Position numbers and translations under genes: made by a program. The notes under the pieces are model-generated. The model searched no databases. It was not told where the DNA came from and saw only the letters and a list, made by a program, of their open reading frames with translations. Below are positions 25,101 to 33,503 of a DNA stretch of 48,421 nucleotides, in pieces (the stretch's first letter is position 1; each line of letters opens with the position of its first letter). The stretch lies in assembly GCA_023489135.1 (NCBI GenBank), contig JAMDCE010000590.1:1-48421 (forward strand), given 5' to 3'. The DNA comes from Chloroflexota bacterium (GTDB taxonomy: Bacteria > Chloroflexota > Chloroflexia > JAMDCE01).

Positions 25101-25795
25101 AAGAGTCCCTGAAAGAGCCGACAGTGGTGGCCAGGAACATAGCTCGGGTCTACGGATCGGGATCGACGGCGGTGCACGCCCTGCGGGGCGTCGAATTGAT
25201 CGTGGAGAAAGGCACCCTGGTGGCCCTGCGCGGCCGCTCGGGATCGGGCAAGACCACCCTGCTGAACATCCTGGGCGGCCTGGACACGCCCAGTACCGGA
25301 GTCGTCGAGATCAGCGGAACCAATCTGGCCGCGCTCTCGGACGATCGATTGACCTCATTGCGCCGCCGGGAATTCGGCTTCGTGTTCCAGGCTTTCTCCC
25401 TCTTGCCCACGTTCTCAGCTTACGAAAACGTGGAGCTCGCCCTCAGGCTGGGCGGCTGGCCCATTCGACGGCGCCGCTCCCGAGTGATGGAGCTACTATC
25501 CATAGTAGGCCTGGCGGACAAATCAAAACACCGCCCCTTCGAGCTATCCGGTGGCGAGCAGCAGCGCGTCAGCATCGCGCGATCCCTGGCCAATTCCCCT
25601 TCCATCCTGCTGGCCGACGAGCCGACGGGCGACCTGGACAGCGTCACCGGCCTGGGCATCATCACCCTCTTCCGCCGGATCGTCGACCAAAGCGGCGTAA
25701 CGGCCATAGTGGCCACCCACGACCCGGTGGTGAGCGATTATGCCGACGTGACCTACCACATAGTGGATGGCAGGATTCTAGGGATCAACTCGTAG
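25097..25795 (+). CDS. ABC transporter ATPase, LolD/MacB family
   Basis: 232-residue ATPase of normal length for the LolD family. Walker A is GRSGSGKTT at 46-54, the Q-loop lies in FVFQAFSLLP near 98, the signature is ELSGGEQQRVS near 152, Walker B is ILLADEPTGDLDS near 173, and the H-loop is in ATHDP. With the preceding ATPase it gives two different nucleotide-binding subunits for one permease, which is uncommon for FtsX-type transporters. The start overlaps the previous stop as ATGA; it is the last gene of the operon. Confidence 0.92.
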   Translation: MKESLKEPTVVARNIARVYGSGSTAVHALRGVELIVEKGTLVALRGRSGSGKTTLLNILGGLDTPSTGVVEISGTNLAALSDDRLTSLRRREFGFVFQAFSLLPTFSAYENVELALRLGGWPIRRRRSRVMELLSIVGLADKSKHRPFELSGGEQQRVSIARSLANSPSILLADEPTGDLDSVTGLGIITLFRRIVDQSGVTAIVATHDPVVSDYADVTYHIVDGRILGINS

Positions 25796-25900
25796 GTGGT
25801 CTGTCCGATTTGGAGTGCACCCGTCGTACGGGGCGCCATCGCTATCCTTGCCGGCACTTTGTGCGCATTTTACGCCAAGTTCAGGTACCAGGCAAAGGTA

Positions 25901-26314
25901 CTACGGCTCTCTCCTGTCGATCCCCGGCAGGTTGTCGAAGTCGCGGTCGAAGCTCAGGATCCGCCCGATGTCCGCCTTCTCCATGTGGGCGACGTTCAGG
26001 GCATCGACGAAGTCGATCTTCGTCGACGCGTAAAGCTCCAGGGCGCGTAGGTAGACGCGCTTGTTGGCCAGATGAAGGCCGCTCAGGTCTAGCAGCTCGC
26101 CCAGATACTCCGTGATGGCGTCTCGCGCCCATCCGTAGCTCCTCTTGGATGAGAGCACCTGCACCGCCTCGACCAGCACGCCCTCGCACGTGGTCACCAG
26201 CGTCTGCCCCTCCTCCATCCGCCGGAGCAGAGCCCTGGCCCGGTCCCTCTGGTCGGGCTCGTGGTCGGTAACCGCCGCTATGATCACGTTGGTGTCGAGA
26301 AACTCCAGATCCAT
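25901..26314 (-). CDS. VapC-like PIN-domain toxin
   Basis: 137-residue PIN-domain ribonuclease. Acidic metal-binding residues are visible in FLDTNV (Asp7), CEGVLVEAV (Glu near 45), DFVDALNVAH (near 100) and SFDRDFDNL (near 119). It starts three bases after the stop of the AbrB-type gene upstream, so the pair is a vapBC-type operon in which the PIN protein cleaves RNA unless bound by the antitoxin. The target is unknown. Confidence 0.9.
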   Translation of the reverse strand: MDLEFLDTNVIIAAVTDHEPDQRDRARALLRRMEEGQTLVTTCEGVLVEAVQVLSSKRSYGWARDAITEYLGELLDLSGLHLANKRVYLRALELYASTKIDFVDALNVAHMEKADIGRILSFDRDFDNLPGIDRREP

Positions 26315-26317
26315 ACC

Positions 26318-26593
26318 CTATCGCAACCCTTCCCGGGCGGCCTGTTCGGCGTGCTCCTCGTGGGCGCTCTCCTCAATCTCCTTCCACCCGAGGCCCGGCG
26401 GGGGCTGTCCCAGTCCCGGCAACCTGAAGTGCCAGAACCGTTCCAACCCGCTTCCGCGCATGATCCTTACCACGTTGTCCTCCAACTCGATGGCGACCCT
26501 GTCTCTTGGCTTGATGTCAAGCCTCTCGCGCACCTCCGCCGGCAGTGTGATCTGCCCCTTGGGGCTCACCCTACTGTAAAAACGCCTGGCCAT
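26318..26593 (-). CDS. AbrB/VapB-type antitoxin
   Basis: 91-residue antitoxin. The N-terminus SRVSPKGQITLPAEVRERLD is a textbook AbrB/MazE swapped-hairpin DNA-binding domain (about 6-45). The C-terminal half is rich in Pro, Gly and acidic residues and would neutralise the PIN toxin. ATG at 26593 has no strong ribosome site. A palindrome at 26639-26669 that overlaps a TATAAT box lies 46-76 bases upstream and fits autorepression by this protein. Confidence 0.9.
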   Translation of the reverse strand: MARRFYSRVSPKGQITLPAEVRERLDIKPRDRVAIELEDNVVRIMRGSGLERFWHFRLPGLGQPPPGLGWKEIEESAHEEHAEQAAREGLR

Positions 26594-26638
26594 AACAACT
26601 TATTACCCCCCCCATTAGCTGATGCTCTCTAGCCGCTA

Positions 26639-26669
26639 TAGTTGTACTCTTCTCAATTATATACAACTA
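26639..26669 (-). promoter_or_regulatory. Palindromic operator and -10 box of vapBC
   Basis: TAGTTGTA (26639-26646) and TACAACTA (26662-26669) form a perfect eight-base inverted repeat around 15 bases. On the minus strand a TATAAT (26661-26656) sits between the arms. No good -35 hexamer is seen. The geometry suits binding of a VapB dimer or tetramer that blocks its own promoter. Confidence 0.6.
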
Positions 26670-26848
26670 CTGATCTGTGGTTTTACGTTACCATGAGAGG
26701 TTTGATCTGTCAAGGCTGCTGCAACGGCTGACGCACGCACCCTGCGGTCGGTCAGGTTCGCATTGCACCCTGGCATGAATCGTGATAAAGTATTTAACAC
26801 ATGCTCAGATGCCAAATTGCGAACGAACACCGATTTCGGAGGCGAGGA

Positions 26849-27082
26849 ATGGCCATCAGGATCCCCGAGATTCATCCCATAAGCGACCTGGCTCGCGACG
26901 CTCGCTCCCTGGTCGAGCGGGCGCGACGGCGACAAGAGCCGATCGTTATCGCCCAACGTGGGCGCGAGGTGGCTGTGCTTGTTCCCATAGAACTGTATCG
27001 CAAACGGAGGTTCGACTGGGCCAAGTTTCGTATGGAGATGACCCCTATCGAGCCGCCGAAGAAATCTGATGCTGGCATATGA
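26849..27082 (+). CDS. Phd/YefM-like antitoxin
   Basis: 77-residue protein with the Phd/YefM N-terminal pattern: PEIHPISDLARDARSLVERA, then EPIVIAQRGREVAVLVPIELY. It would bind DNA as a dimer and use its C-terminus ([13 protein letters not shown]) to hold a partner. ATG at 26849 has GGAGG six bases upstream; an in-frame ATG at 26801 is unsupported. No RelE or Doc toxin follows; instead it overlaps a retropepsin-like gene by 14 bases. Bases 26999-27025 of this gene are repeated exactly in the 3' end of the chemoreceptor gene, and the remainder of its C-terminus is repeated at 29939-30012. Confidence 0.8.
   Translation: MAIRIPEIHPISDLARDARSLVERARRRQEPIVIAQRGREVAVLVPIELYRKRRFDWAKFRMEMTPIEPPKKSDAGI
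26999..27025 (+). repeat. 27-base sequence shared with the chemoreceptor 3' end (copy 1)
   Basis: Exact inverted copy of 27580-27606. It encodes RKRRFDWAK in the antitoxin in the same reading frame as in the chemoreceptor. Confidence 0.95.
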
Positions 27083-27443
27083 ATCGGGTGATTTCGAGCC
27101 GCCTGCTCCCGTTGTTCGTGCCGTAGTCCGTGGCCCGGCCAATGCTTCCTATCATGACGTACCGCTGCTGATCGATACCGGTGCCGACGTCAGCCTAATT
27201 CCCCTCGATGTCGCTAAGTACGTGGGGGCGGCAACTCATCCTGGGAGTGCTCTCATCCAGTTCCTGGATGGGGAGCAAATGACTTGCCTTGAAGCAGATC
27301 TAACGGTGGAGTTCCATCGCTATCGTTTTCGTGGACCGTTCATTATTGCAGAGTCCAGTCACGGCTTGCTTGGAAGCAACGTTCTCAACCTACTTCTTGT
27401 GACACTGGGTGGACCAAGGCTGTCTTGGTCCATCGCGGGATAA
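27069..27443 (+). CDS. Retropepsin-like aspartic protease (clan AA)
   Basis: 124-residue protein with a single-domain retroviral-type aspartic protease fold: catalytic LLIDTGADVSLIP near residues 33-45 (DTGA motif, Asp36) and the closing GLLGSNVLNLL near 103-113. Active enzymes of this size work as homodimers. ATG at 27069 lies inside the end of the antitoxin gene (14-base overlap in a different frame), so the two are translationally coupled. The pairing with a Phd-like protein suggests a two-gene regulatory or toxin-like unit; the substrate is unknown. Confidence 0.82.
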   Translation: MLAYESGDFEPPAPVVRAVVRGPANASYHDVPLLIDTGADVSLIPLDVAKYVGAATHPGSALIQFLDGEQMTCLEADLTVEFHRYRFRGPFIIAESSHGLLGSNVLNLLLVTLGGPRLSWSIAG

Positions 27444-27525
27444 TTGAATGAGAGATGACATCCTCGATACCTTCGAGGAATAATCGTGTGCCATCGGCAC
27501 TAGAAGCCTATCAGGCCTCGTCCCT

Positions 27526-29625
27526 TCAGGCCGGACTCGGTTTTGCCTGCGGCCTCGATGCTATTACCACGGGTTCTTCCTTGGCCCAGTCGAACCTCCG
27601 TTTGCGCTGCACTACCTCCCCCCGCGCCGGCTCATCACCCAGCTTGAACCGCGCCACCACCTCGCGCATCTCCTCCGCCATCTGTGCCAAAGACTCCGCG
27701 GATGCTACCACCTCCTCTACCTGCGCCGACATCTCCTCCGTCCCCGCTGATACCTCCCCCACCAGTGCCGTGTTCTTCTCCCTTACCGCCGCCACGCTGG
27801 CTAACACCCCCTTTACCTCGTGGGCCCCGGCCTCCATCTCCTCCGCAGCCGCGGTGTTCTCCTCCACCACCGCAGACACCGACTCGACCGACTTGACCAC
27901 ATCGGCCGATAGCCGGTTCATCTCCGATACCGCTTTGGCGATCTCCTGCATCCGGTCCGACGTGTCCTGCACCGCATCCAGTATCTCCCGCAGCGACCGG
28001 CCGGCCTCTCCCGATAGCTTCGACCCTGCCTCTGCCACCCTGGCCACCTCTTCCATGGCCGCGACCGCCTCGTCGATTTCCCTCTGCACCGTCTGGACTA
28101 GCTGAGTTACTTCCTTAGTCGCTCGTGCGGCTCCCTCCGCCAGCTTCCTGACCTCGTCCGCCACCACGGCAAACCCTTTGCCGTGCTCTCCAGCCCTCGC
28201 TGCCTCTATGGCCGCGTTCAGGGCCAGCAGGTTCGTCTGCTCCGCTATGTCGTTGATCGTCTCTACTATCCTGCCGATGCGGTCCGAGTACTCGACCACA
28301 TCCTTCACTTCTTGGGCCGAAACGCCAACCTTGCTTCGAACGCTTTCCATGCCCTCGATGGAATGAGTCACCGCGATTGCGCCGGCCTCGGCCGCTTCCT
28401 TGGCCTTGGCAGCGGAGGTATTGACGATCTGACTGGCACTAGACACCCTCTCGATAGCCATGGACATCCGGGCGACCATTGAAGATGTGTCCTGAATCGA
28501 TCTCGATTGCTCCTGCGCGCCGGTGGCGATCTGGCTGATCGCTTGCGTCAACTGTTTGATGGAACTCGCGGCGATTCGACCCATCGAGTTTTGCGTCTGA
28601 GCGCCGTTGGCCACTTCCTGGATGGTGTTGGAAATCTGCTGCGTGGCCGCTCCCGTCTGATTCGCTGCCTGTGAAAGCTGCTGCGAAGAGGCGGCCACGT
28701 TCCCCGCCGATTCGTTAACACGCGCGATGGCATCGCGCGTGTTGTGAATCATCGTCGCAAAGTCGTTGCCCAGCACGTCCTTGCTCGATTTGGGCTTCAC
28801 CTCTTTGGTCAGGTCTCCTCTGGCTATGGCATTGGCCACATCGGACATGGCCGTGAGGTAGCCAATCATGCGCGTGAACGCGTTGGCCATGTCTCCGATT
28901 TCGTCCTTCGAGTGGACTTCGACGCGTTGATTCAGATCGCCCTCGGAAATGCCCTCCGCTGCTTTGGCCATCGCTCTGACCCCGCCGGATATCGACCGCG
29001 ACAGGAAGAAAGCAATTGCCAGGCCGATGAGGACCGCGATGCCGATCACCATCAACTCCATCGACTTCGTCTGTTCTACCACGGAAGTCCCATTTACTTT
29101 CGCCTGGTCTGCCAACCCGCCGTTGATTGCGATCAGCTTACTCAGCGCGCCGTCCACTTGAAGCGCTGTCTCCTGAGCCCTACCGTTGAACACTGTCAGG
29201 GCATCTGCTATCCTTCCCTTGTCTTCCAGTGCTAGGATCTTGTCACGCTCCGTCTTGAAGACCGACCAGGCGCCGTCGAATTTCGCCACCCACTCCTTTT
29301 CCGCCGGTGTCAGGTGGCCCTTGCGGTATTTGTCTACACCGGCCTGCAACTCCTTGTCATGATCGGCCATCTTCGCCCGAAACTCGGAGACTTGGGTGCC
29401 GTCCACGCTGATTATCAGTTGTAGGAGGTTAAGCCTCATGCGGTGAAAGCTGACGGCGACTTCCCCCAGGTCGCTCATCGGCACCAGGGCGTTGTCGTAC
29501 ATTTCGCGTTTGTACGTGTTGTCGATGTTGGAAAACCCGACGTAGCCAATCCACCCGACGATTCCTGTCAATGCTAGGACGAGGACGAAGCCGCCTGTGA
29601 GCTTCGTAAAGATGGTGAGCTTCAT
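27526..29625 (-). CDS. Methyl-accepting chemotaxis protein
   Basis: 699-residue transmembrane chemoreceptor. A membrane segment near residues 8-28, a 4-helix-bundle sensor domain (about 35-180), a second membrane segment near 195-215, HAMP (about 215-270) and the cytoplasmic coiled-coil MA domain (about 330-660) with the conserved tip [23 protein letters not shown] at 29625 has GGAGAAGGGG upstream. Its last residues contain RKRRFDWAK encoded by a 27-base sequence identical to part of the nearby antitoxin gene. No CheA, CheW or CheR genes are in the window, and there is no NWETF-type tail. Confidence 0.93.
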   Translation of the reverse strand: MKLTIFTKLTGGFVLVLALTGIVGWIGYVGFSNIDNTYKREMYDNALVPMSDLGEVAVSFHRMRLNLLQLIISVDGTQVSEFRAKMADHDKELQAGVDKYRKGHLTPAEKEWVAKFDGAWSVFKTERDKILALEDKGRIADALTVFNGRAQETALQVDGALSKLIAINGGLADQAKVNGTSVVEQTKSMELMVIGIAVLIGLAIAFFLSRSISGGVRAMAKAAEGISEGDLNQRVEVHSKDEIGDMANAFTRMIGYLTAMSDVANAIARGDLTKEVKPKSSKDVLGNDFATMIHNTRDAIARVNESAGNVAASSQQLSQAANQTGAATQQISNTIQEVANGAQTQNSMGRIAASSIKQLTQAISQIATGAQEQSRSIQDTSSMVARMSMAIERVSSASQIVNTSAAKAKEAAEAGAIAVTHSIEGMESVRSKVGVSAQEVKDVVEYSDRIGRIVETINDIAEQTNLLALNAAIEAARAGEHGKGFAVVADEVRKLAEGAARATKEVTQLVQTVQREIDEAVAAMEEVARVAEAGSKLSGEAGRSLREILDAVQDTSDRMQEIAKAVSEMNRLSADVVKSVESVSAVVEENTAAAEEMEAGAHEVKGVLASVAAVREKNTALVGEVSAGTEEMSAQVEEVVASAESLAQMAEEMREVVARFKLGDEPARGEVVQRKRRFDWAKEEPVVIASRPQAKPSPA
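27580..27606 (-). repeat. 27-base sequence shared with the Phd-like antitoxin gene (copy 2)
   Basis: Exact inverted match to 26999-27025, in frame in both genes. It lies close to the chemoreceptor stop codon, with 18 further codons downstream that have no match in the antitoxin. Confidence 0.95.
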
Positions 29626-29864
29626 ACCCCTTCTCCCCCTAAGTGGTCTGCCCAATCTTCCTGAAACACCGGGGCCATCTGTGATCTGCGATGATATCCG
29701 TACGCGTTCCGACTCACCCGTCCTCCCCTCTTCATCTCCCATTAGGCCCTAGCGCTCCATAGGCAAATACGCCCTCCACGACTTCGATAGACCGTCCGTC
29801 CCCAAGGCACAAGGATCGACCCTGTGTCCCGGACTAATTATCGACCGGTTTCGCCAGTCGCACA

Positions 29865-29893
29865 TATACGTTCGTATAGTAGTTCGTATAGTA
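29865..29893. repeat. Tandem 12-base repeat with overlapping palindrome
   Basis: GTTCGTATAGTA occurs twice head to tail (29870-29881, 29882-29893). The first copy overlaps the palindrome TATACG-TT-CGTATA (29865-29878). The arrangement resembles a multi-site operator between divergent genes; each unit also contains a TATAGT -10-like box on the plus strand. Confidence 0.55.
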
Positions 29894-29938
29894 ATCGGCA
29901 TTGCCAGCCACCGGCTGGTCCATTCTGAGGATGCGGCG

Positions 29939-30012
29939 AAGTTTCAAATGGAGATGACCCTTGTTGAGCCGCCGGAGAAATCTGATGCCGGCGTATGAAT
30001 CGAGTGATTTCG
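29939..30012 (+). pseudogene. Fragment of a second Phd-like antitoxin with start of a protease gene
   Basis: 74 bases matching 27023-27096 with nine differences by my count. The frame encodes KFQMEMTLVEPPEKSDAGV and a TGA, matching the antitoxin C-terminus, and continues into the region that would start the retropepsin gene before similarity ends. The fragment begins within three bases of the end of the 27-base segment that is found in the chemoreceptor, so the two look like halves of one broken copy. Confidence 0.88.
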
Positions 30013-30104
30013 CGTCAGACCAGGTGAGCCGAGGCTGGGCCAGGCCCAGGTGCAGAATGTGGTGCCACAGGCATTACTGAACTGTTACCCCACGCCCGCA
30101 GCTA

Positions 30105-30134
30105 TTGACTAGTCCATTTTGCCTATGGTACGAT
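30105..30134 (+). promoter_or_regulatory. Predicted sigma70 promoter of the histidine kinase gene
   Basis: TTGACT (30105-30110), 18-base spacer, TACGAT (30129-30134), about 95 bases before the kinase start. Confidence 0.4.
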
Positions 30135-30228
30135 TCGTCGCGAGGGATAGTGTTTGCCAGGTCGGCCGGCAGTTTTCCTCGATTCCATCGCTCGCCTGTT
30201 CGATTGATCGTTAACCGAAGCGTGGGAA

Positions 30229-32646
30229 ATGGTCTTCATTCTGCGCCTTGCCAACAGCGTCAGCCTTCAAACCAAGATCATCGTATTCGTGATGCTCGGC
30301 CTTTCGGTGAGCTTCGGCCTGCTGAGCCTTTTTGGTTTGGAGGCGGTGAACGAGAGCACCGAGCGGGCCCTCGACGAACGACTGATCATCGCCCGCATGG
30401 CCGCCAATCAGATCGATCAGACGGTCAAGCATGGCATCGAAGATCTGGAGACACGGGCCCGCCCCGGTCTGATCGACATGGAAGACCCCAGCCTGGAGGG
30501 AGCGCGCAAGACCCTCAAGGACCTCTACCGCGAAAGCCCGGTTTTCACGGCCAATGCTTTCCTACTGGATGCGAAGGGTACCGTCCTGGCCACCGAGCCT
30601 AGCGATCCGCTGGTCGTGGGCACGAACCTCTCCAGCCTTCCGCACATTGCCAAGACCCTGGAGACCGGCCGGCCGAGCATCTCCAGCGTGGTGGCGGCGC
30701 CGGGCACCCGCAGGCCCATCGTCTCGCTGACCGTGGCCATCAAGAATAGAGCGGGGAAAACTACCGGCGTCCTGGGCGGCGCCATGGATCTCACTTATCC
30801 CAACATCAACGAGATCATCCAGGGCATGCGGCCCGGCCAGACGGGGCACACCCAGATAGTGGATCAACGGGGCATCGTCATCGCCAGCACCAACCCCGAT
30901 TACGTTCTTCGCGAGTGGCACCATTCCGAGCTCGTCCCTCCGCCGAAGGGACAGGATTCCTTTGTCGTGTCGAATCCTTTCTACCAGGATGGCAAGAAGA
31001 TACAGGACGACGTGGTGGCTTACGTGGCTCTGCAGAACACTTCCTGGGGAGTAGCGGTCGAGCAAGATGCTTCCGAGGCCTTTGCCGCGGCGCACGTGCT
31101 GCGCGATAGAATTGCCCTCTTTGCCCTCGTTTCCTTCGTGAGTGGCCTGTTCTTCGCCTGGCTGGTCGCCCGAAGTGTAATCCGCCCTATCAAGCTGCTG
31201 ACGGCGGCTTCGCAGTGTGTGGCCGCGGGCGACCTGACCGCCACCGTGCCCGTACGCGGCCGAGACGAGCTGGGCGTGCTGGCTAAGTCCTTTGACACTA
31301 TGACCGCTCGGCTTCTGGAATCACGGGCCGAGATCGAGAGCTGGAACAAGGACCTGGAGGCGCGGGTCGAGGAGCGGACGAGGGAACTGTCCTGTCTCTA
31401 TGAGATTTCGCAGGCCCTGTCCTCGACGCACGACGTGGATAGGCTGGTGGAGACCGTGGCCGGCAAGATCGCGCCTTTTTTCGAGCAGGCCGATTCCGCT
31501 TCGCTATTCCTCTACGACCCCAAGGTCGACGTGCTGGTGGCCCGCTCCAGCTTCGGCTTCGATCCGGCCCTTGGCTACAACGCCAGGCTCAAAGTAGGAG
31601 AGGGGCTGCCGGGCAAGGTCTTTGAGACGGGCGAGCCGATTTTACTGAATAGCGACCATGGTGAGGCCCTGCGCGACTTGGGTGGAGATGGGGTCAAAGG
31701 CAAAGGCCTCTATTCGGCTATTTGCGTCCCGCTGCTCTTCAAGAGCAAGATGCTGGGCAGCTTCATCGTGTACAGCTTCCAGCCGGGACATTGCTTCAAC
31801 GAAGCGCAGCTCAAGCTTCTGCAAGCTCTGGCCGATCGCATCGCCGTGGCCATCGAGAACGCGCGCCTTCTGGCGCAAGCGGAGCACGCCCGCGCGCTGG
31901 AGGAAGCGGACAAGCTGAAATCGGAGTTTATCTCTACCGTTTCGCACGAGCTACGCACCCCGCTGGCTTCCATCAAAGGATACTCCACGACGCTGCTGCG
32001 CAAGGACACGGCGTGGGATGAGGCGACGCGCGAGGAGTTCCTGGAAATCATCGACGAGGAGAGTGACAAGCTCCGCGAGCTGATCGATAATTTGCTGGAA
32101 GCTTCCAAGGTAGAGGCGGGGGTTCTGAACATTTTCAAGCAGCCGATTCTCCTGAACCGCATCGCGCAAAAGGCGGTGGCCGAGCGGCAGGCGCGCGCCA
32201 AGAAACACGAATTCGTGGCGGAATTTCCTCCCAAATTCCCGATCCTGGAGGCCGACCCGCGGCGCGTCGAACAGATCCTGCACAACCTGCTGGAGAACGC
32301 CGTGAAGTACTCTCCCGACGGCGGGAAAGTGGTCGTGCGGGGCGAGATTCATGGGCGCAGCGCCCTGATCGGCGTTTCCGATCAGGGGGTCGGCATTCCT
32401 CCGGAGCAGCTCGACAGGGTGTTTGACCGCTTCTACCGCGTGGAAAATCCCTTGACGCGGCGTGCCGGGGGCAGCGGCCTGGGACTTTCCATCGCTCGGG
32501 CACTGGTGGAGGCGCACGGGGGCGGGATTTGGGCGCAAAGCGCACCTGGCAAAGGAAGCACCTTTTATTTTACACTTCCCTTGAGCGATGTCGGAGAGGT
32601 GCTCGATGAAAGCGTCGAGCCCCTTGACCAGGCCGTCAAGGCTTGA
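30229..32646 (+). CDS. Membrane sensor histidine kinase (dCache-HAMP-GAF-HisKA-HATPase)
   Basis: 805-residue hybrid of modules. A membrane helix at about 15-37, an extracytoplasmic double-Cache sensor (about 45-290), a second helix (about 295-315), HAMP (315-368), a GAF domain (about 395-545), HisKA with phosphoaccepting His573 in STVSHELRTPLASIKGY, and HATPase with NLLENAVKYSPDGG, DQGVGIPPEQLDRVFDRFYR and GSGLGLSIA. Cache domains often sense small organic acids or amines; the ligand is not predictable. It precedes an OmpR-type regulator by 26 bases and forms a two-component pair with it, upstream of the respiratory genes. Confidence 0.95.
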   Translation: MVFILRLANSVSLQTKIIVFVMLGLSVSFGLLSLFGLEAVNESTERALDERLIIARMAANQIDQTVKHGIEDLETRARPGLIDMEDPSLEGARKTLKDLYRESPVFTANAFLLDAKGTVLATEPSDPLVVGTNLSSLPHIAKTLETGRPSISSVVAAPGTRRPIVSLTVAIKNRAGKTTGVLGGAMDLTYPNINEIIQGMRPGQTGHTQIVDQRGIVIASTNPDYVLREWHHSELVPPPKGQDSFVVSNPFYQDGKKIQDDVVAYVALQNTSWGVAVEQDASEAFAAAHVLRDRIALFALVSFVSGLFFAWLVARSVIRPIKLLTAASQCVAAGDLTATVPVRGRDELGVLAKSFDTMTARLLESRAEIESWNKDLEARVEERTRELSCLYEISQALSSTHDVDRLVETVAGKIAPFFEQADSASLFLYDPKVDVLVARSSFGFDPALGYNARLKVGEGLPGKVFETGEPILLNSDHGEALRDLGGDGVKGKGLYSAICVPLLFKSKMLGSFIVYSFQPGHCFNEAQLKLLQALADRIAVAIENARLLAQAEHARALEEADKLKSEFISTVSHELRTPLASIKGYSTTLLRKDTAWDEATREEFLEIIDEESDKLRELIDNLLEASKVEAGVLNIFKQPILLNRIAQKAVAERQARAKKHEFVAEFPPKFPILEADPRRVEQILHNLLENAVKYSPDGGKVVVRGEIHGRSALIGVSDQGVGIPPEQLDRVFDRFYRVENPLTRRAGGSGLGLSIARALVEAHGGGIWAQSAPGKGSTFYFTLPLSDVGEVLDESVEPLDQAVKA

Positions 32647-32672
32647 TGATGTTGCAAATAGTGAGGTAGGAA

Positions 32673-33374
32673 TTGAAGCCCAAGAGCGTGTTGGTGGTGG
32701 ACGACGAGCCGCGTCTCGTCAAGTACGTTAAGGCCAACTTGGAATCGGTAGGCTATCGGGTGCTGACGGCCTACGAAGGAAAGACGGCCCTGGAGCTGGC
32801 CGAGCGCGAGAATCCGGACCTCATCATGCTCGATCTGGTGATGCCGGAGATTGATGGCTACCAGCTGTGCCGGCGCATCAGGGAGTTCTCGGACGTCCCC
32901 ATCATTATGCTGACCGCCAGGGGTGAGGAAGCCGACAAGGTCAAAGGGCTCGACATAGGGGCCGACGATTACATCACCAAACCCTTCGGCGCCGAGGAAT
33001 TGCTGGCCCGCGTCCGGGCGCTGCTTCGGCGACACGGACAGCCTGAGCATGGTACCGCGCGAACCTCTTTTGTCTGCGGTGGTTTCTGTCTCGATCACGT
33101 CCGAAACCGCGTCACCGTTCGAGATAAGGAGATCGTGCTAAGCGGAACCGAATACAAGCTCCTTCTGTACCTGACGGCCAACGCCGGTCGGGTGATCTTG
33201 CACGAAGACCTGCTCAGCAAAGTGTGGGGGCCCGAGTATCGCGACGAAATTGATTACCTTCGCGTGTACGTCCACCACTTGCGACAGAAGATAGAAGATG
33301 ATCCTTCCAAGCCCCGATACATCCTCTCCCGGCCCGGGATAGGGTACACCTTCGTTTCCCCCGATCAATTTTAA
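32673..33374 (+). CDS. OmpR/PhoB-family response regulator
   Basis: 233-residue regulator with an N-terminal receiver (phosphoacceptor Asp54 in IMLDLVMP, acidic pair DDE near 10-12, Lys in YITKPFGA near 103) and a C-terminal winged-helix DNA-binding domain ending in the usual RPGIGYTF. Start is TTG at 32673 with GAGG about eight bases upstream. It is cotranscribed with the kinase. Direct repeats at 33392-33418, just downstream, are plausible binding sites. Confidence 0.95.
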   Translation: MKPKSVLVVDDEPRLVKYVKANLESVGYRVLTAYEGKTALELAERENPDLIMLDLVMPEIDGYQLCRRIREFSDVPIIMLTARGEEADKVKGLDIGADDYITKPFGAEELLARVRALLRRHGQPEHGTARTSFVCGGFCLDHVRNRVTVRDKEIVLSGTEYKLLLYLTANAGRVILHEDLLSKVWGPEYRDEIDYLRVYVHHLRQKIEDDPSKPRYILSRPGIGYTFVSPDQF

Positions 33375-33391
33375 TGCAGAATTAATACTTC

Positions 33392-33418
33392 TTTTATCCT
33401 CTTTCATTAAGGTTTCAT
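33392..33418 (+). promoter_or_regulatory. Candidate OmpR/PhoB-type binding boxes
   Basis: TTTCAT at 33402-33407 and 33413-33418 are spaced 11 bases start to start, one helical turn, with a weaker TTTTAT at 33392-33397. Downstream is TATAGA/TAGAAT near 33427-33433. The geometry fits a tandem-bound OmpR-family regulator driving the next gene. Confidence 0.35.
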
Positions 33419-33503
33419 GCCGTCACTATAGAATCCTAGTGTAAGGATAGTTCTAGAGCGTCGATGCCAACGTTCTAGCACCATACCGAAGTCGGGAGGA
33501 GTC

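Larger units (their letters stand above)
29626..30228. other. Intergenic region between chemoreceptor and histidine kinase
   Basis: About 600 bases without an intact gene. It holds a tandem 12-base repeat and small palindrome at 29865-29893, an antitoxin fragment at 29939-30012 and a likely promoter at 30105-30134. The genes on either side are divergent, so it should contain promoters in both directions; I see no convincing one for the chemoreceptor. Confidence 0.6.

Noticed and set aside
27444..27525. CCTCGA/TCGAGG hairpin between the protease and chemoreceptor genes considered as a bidirectional terminator.
   Set aside because: The stem is only six base pairs and there is no T-run on either side.
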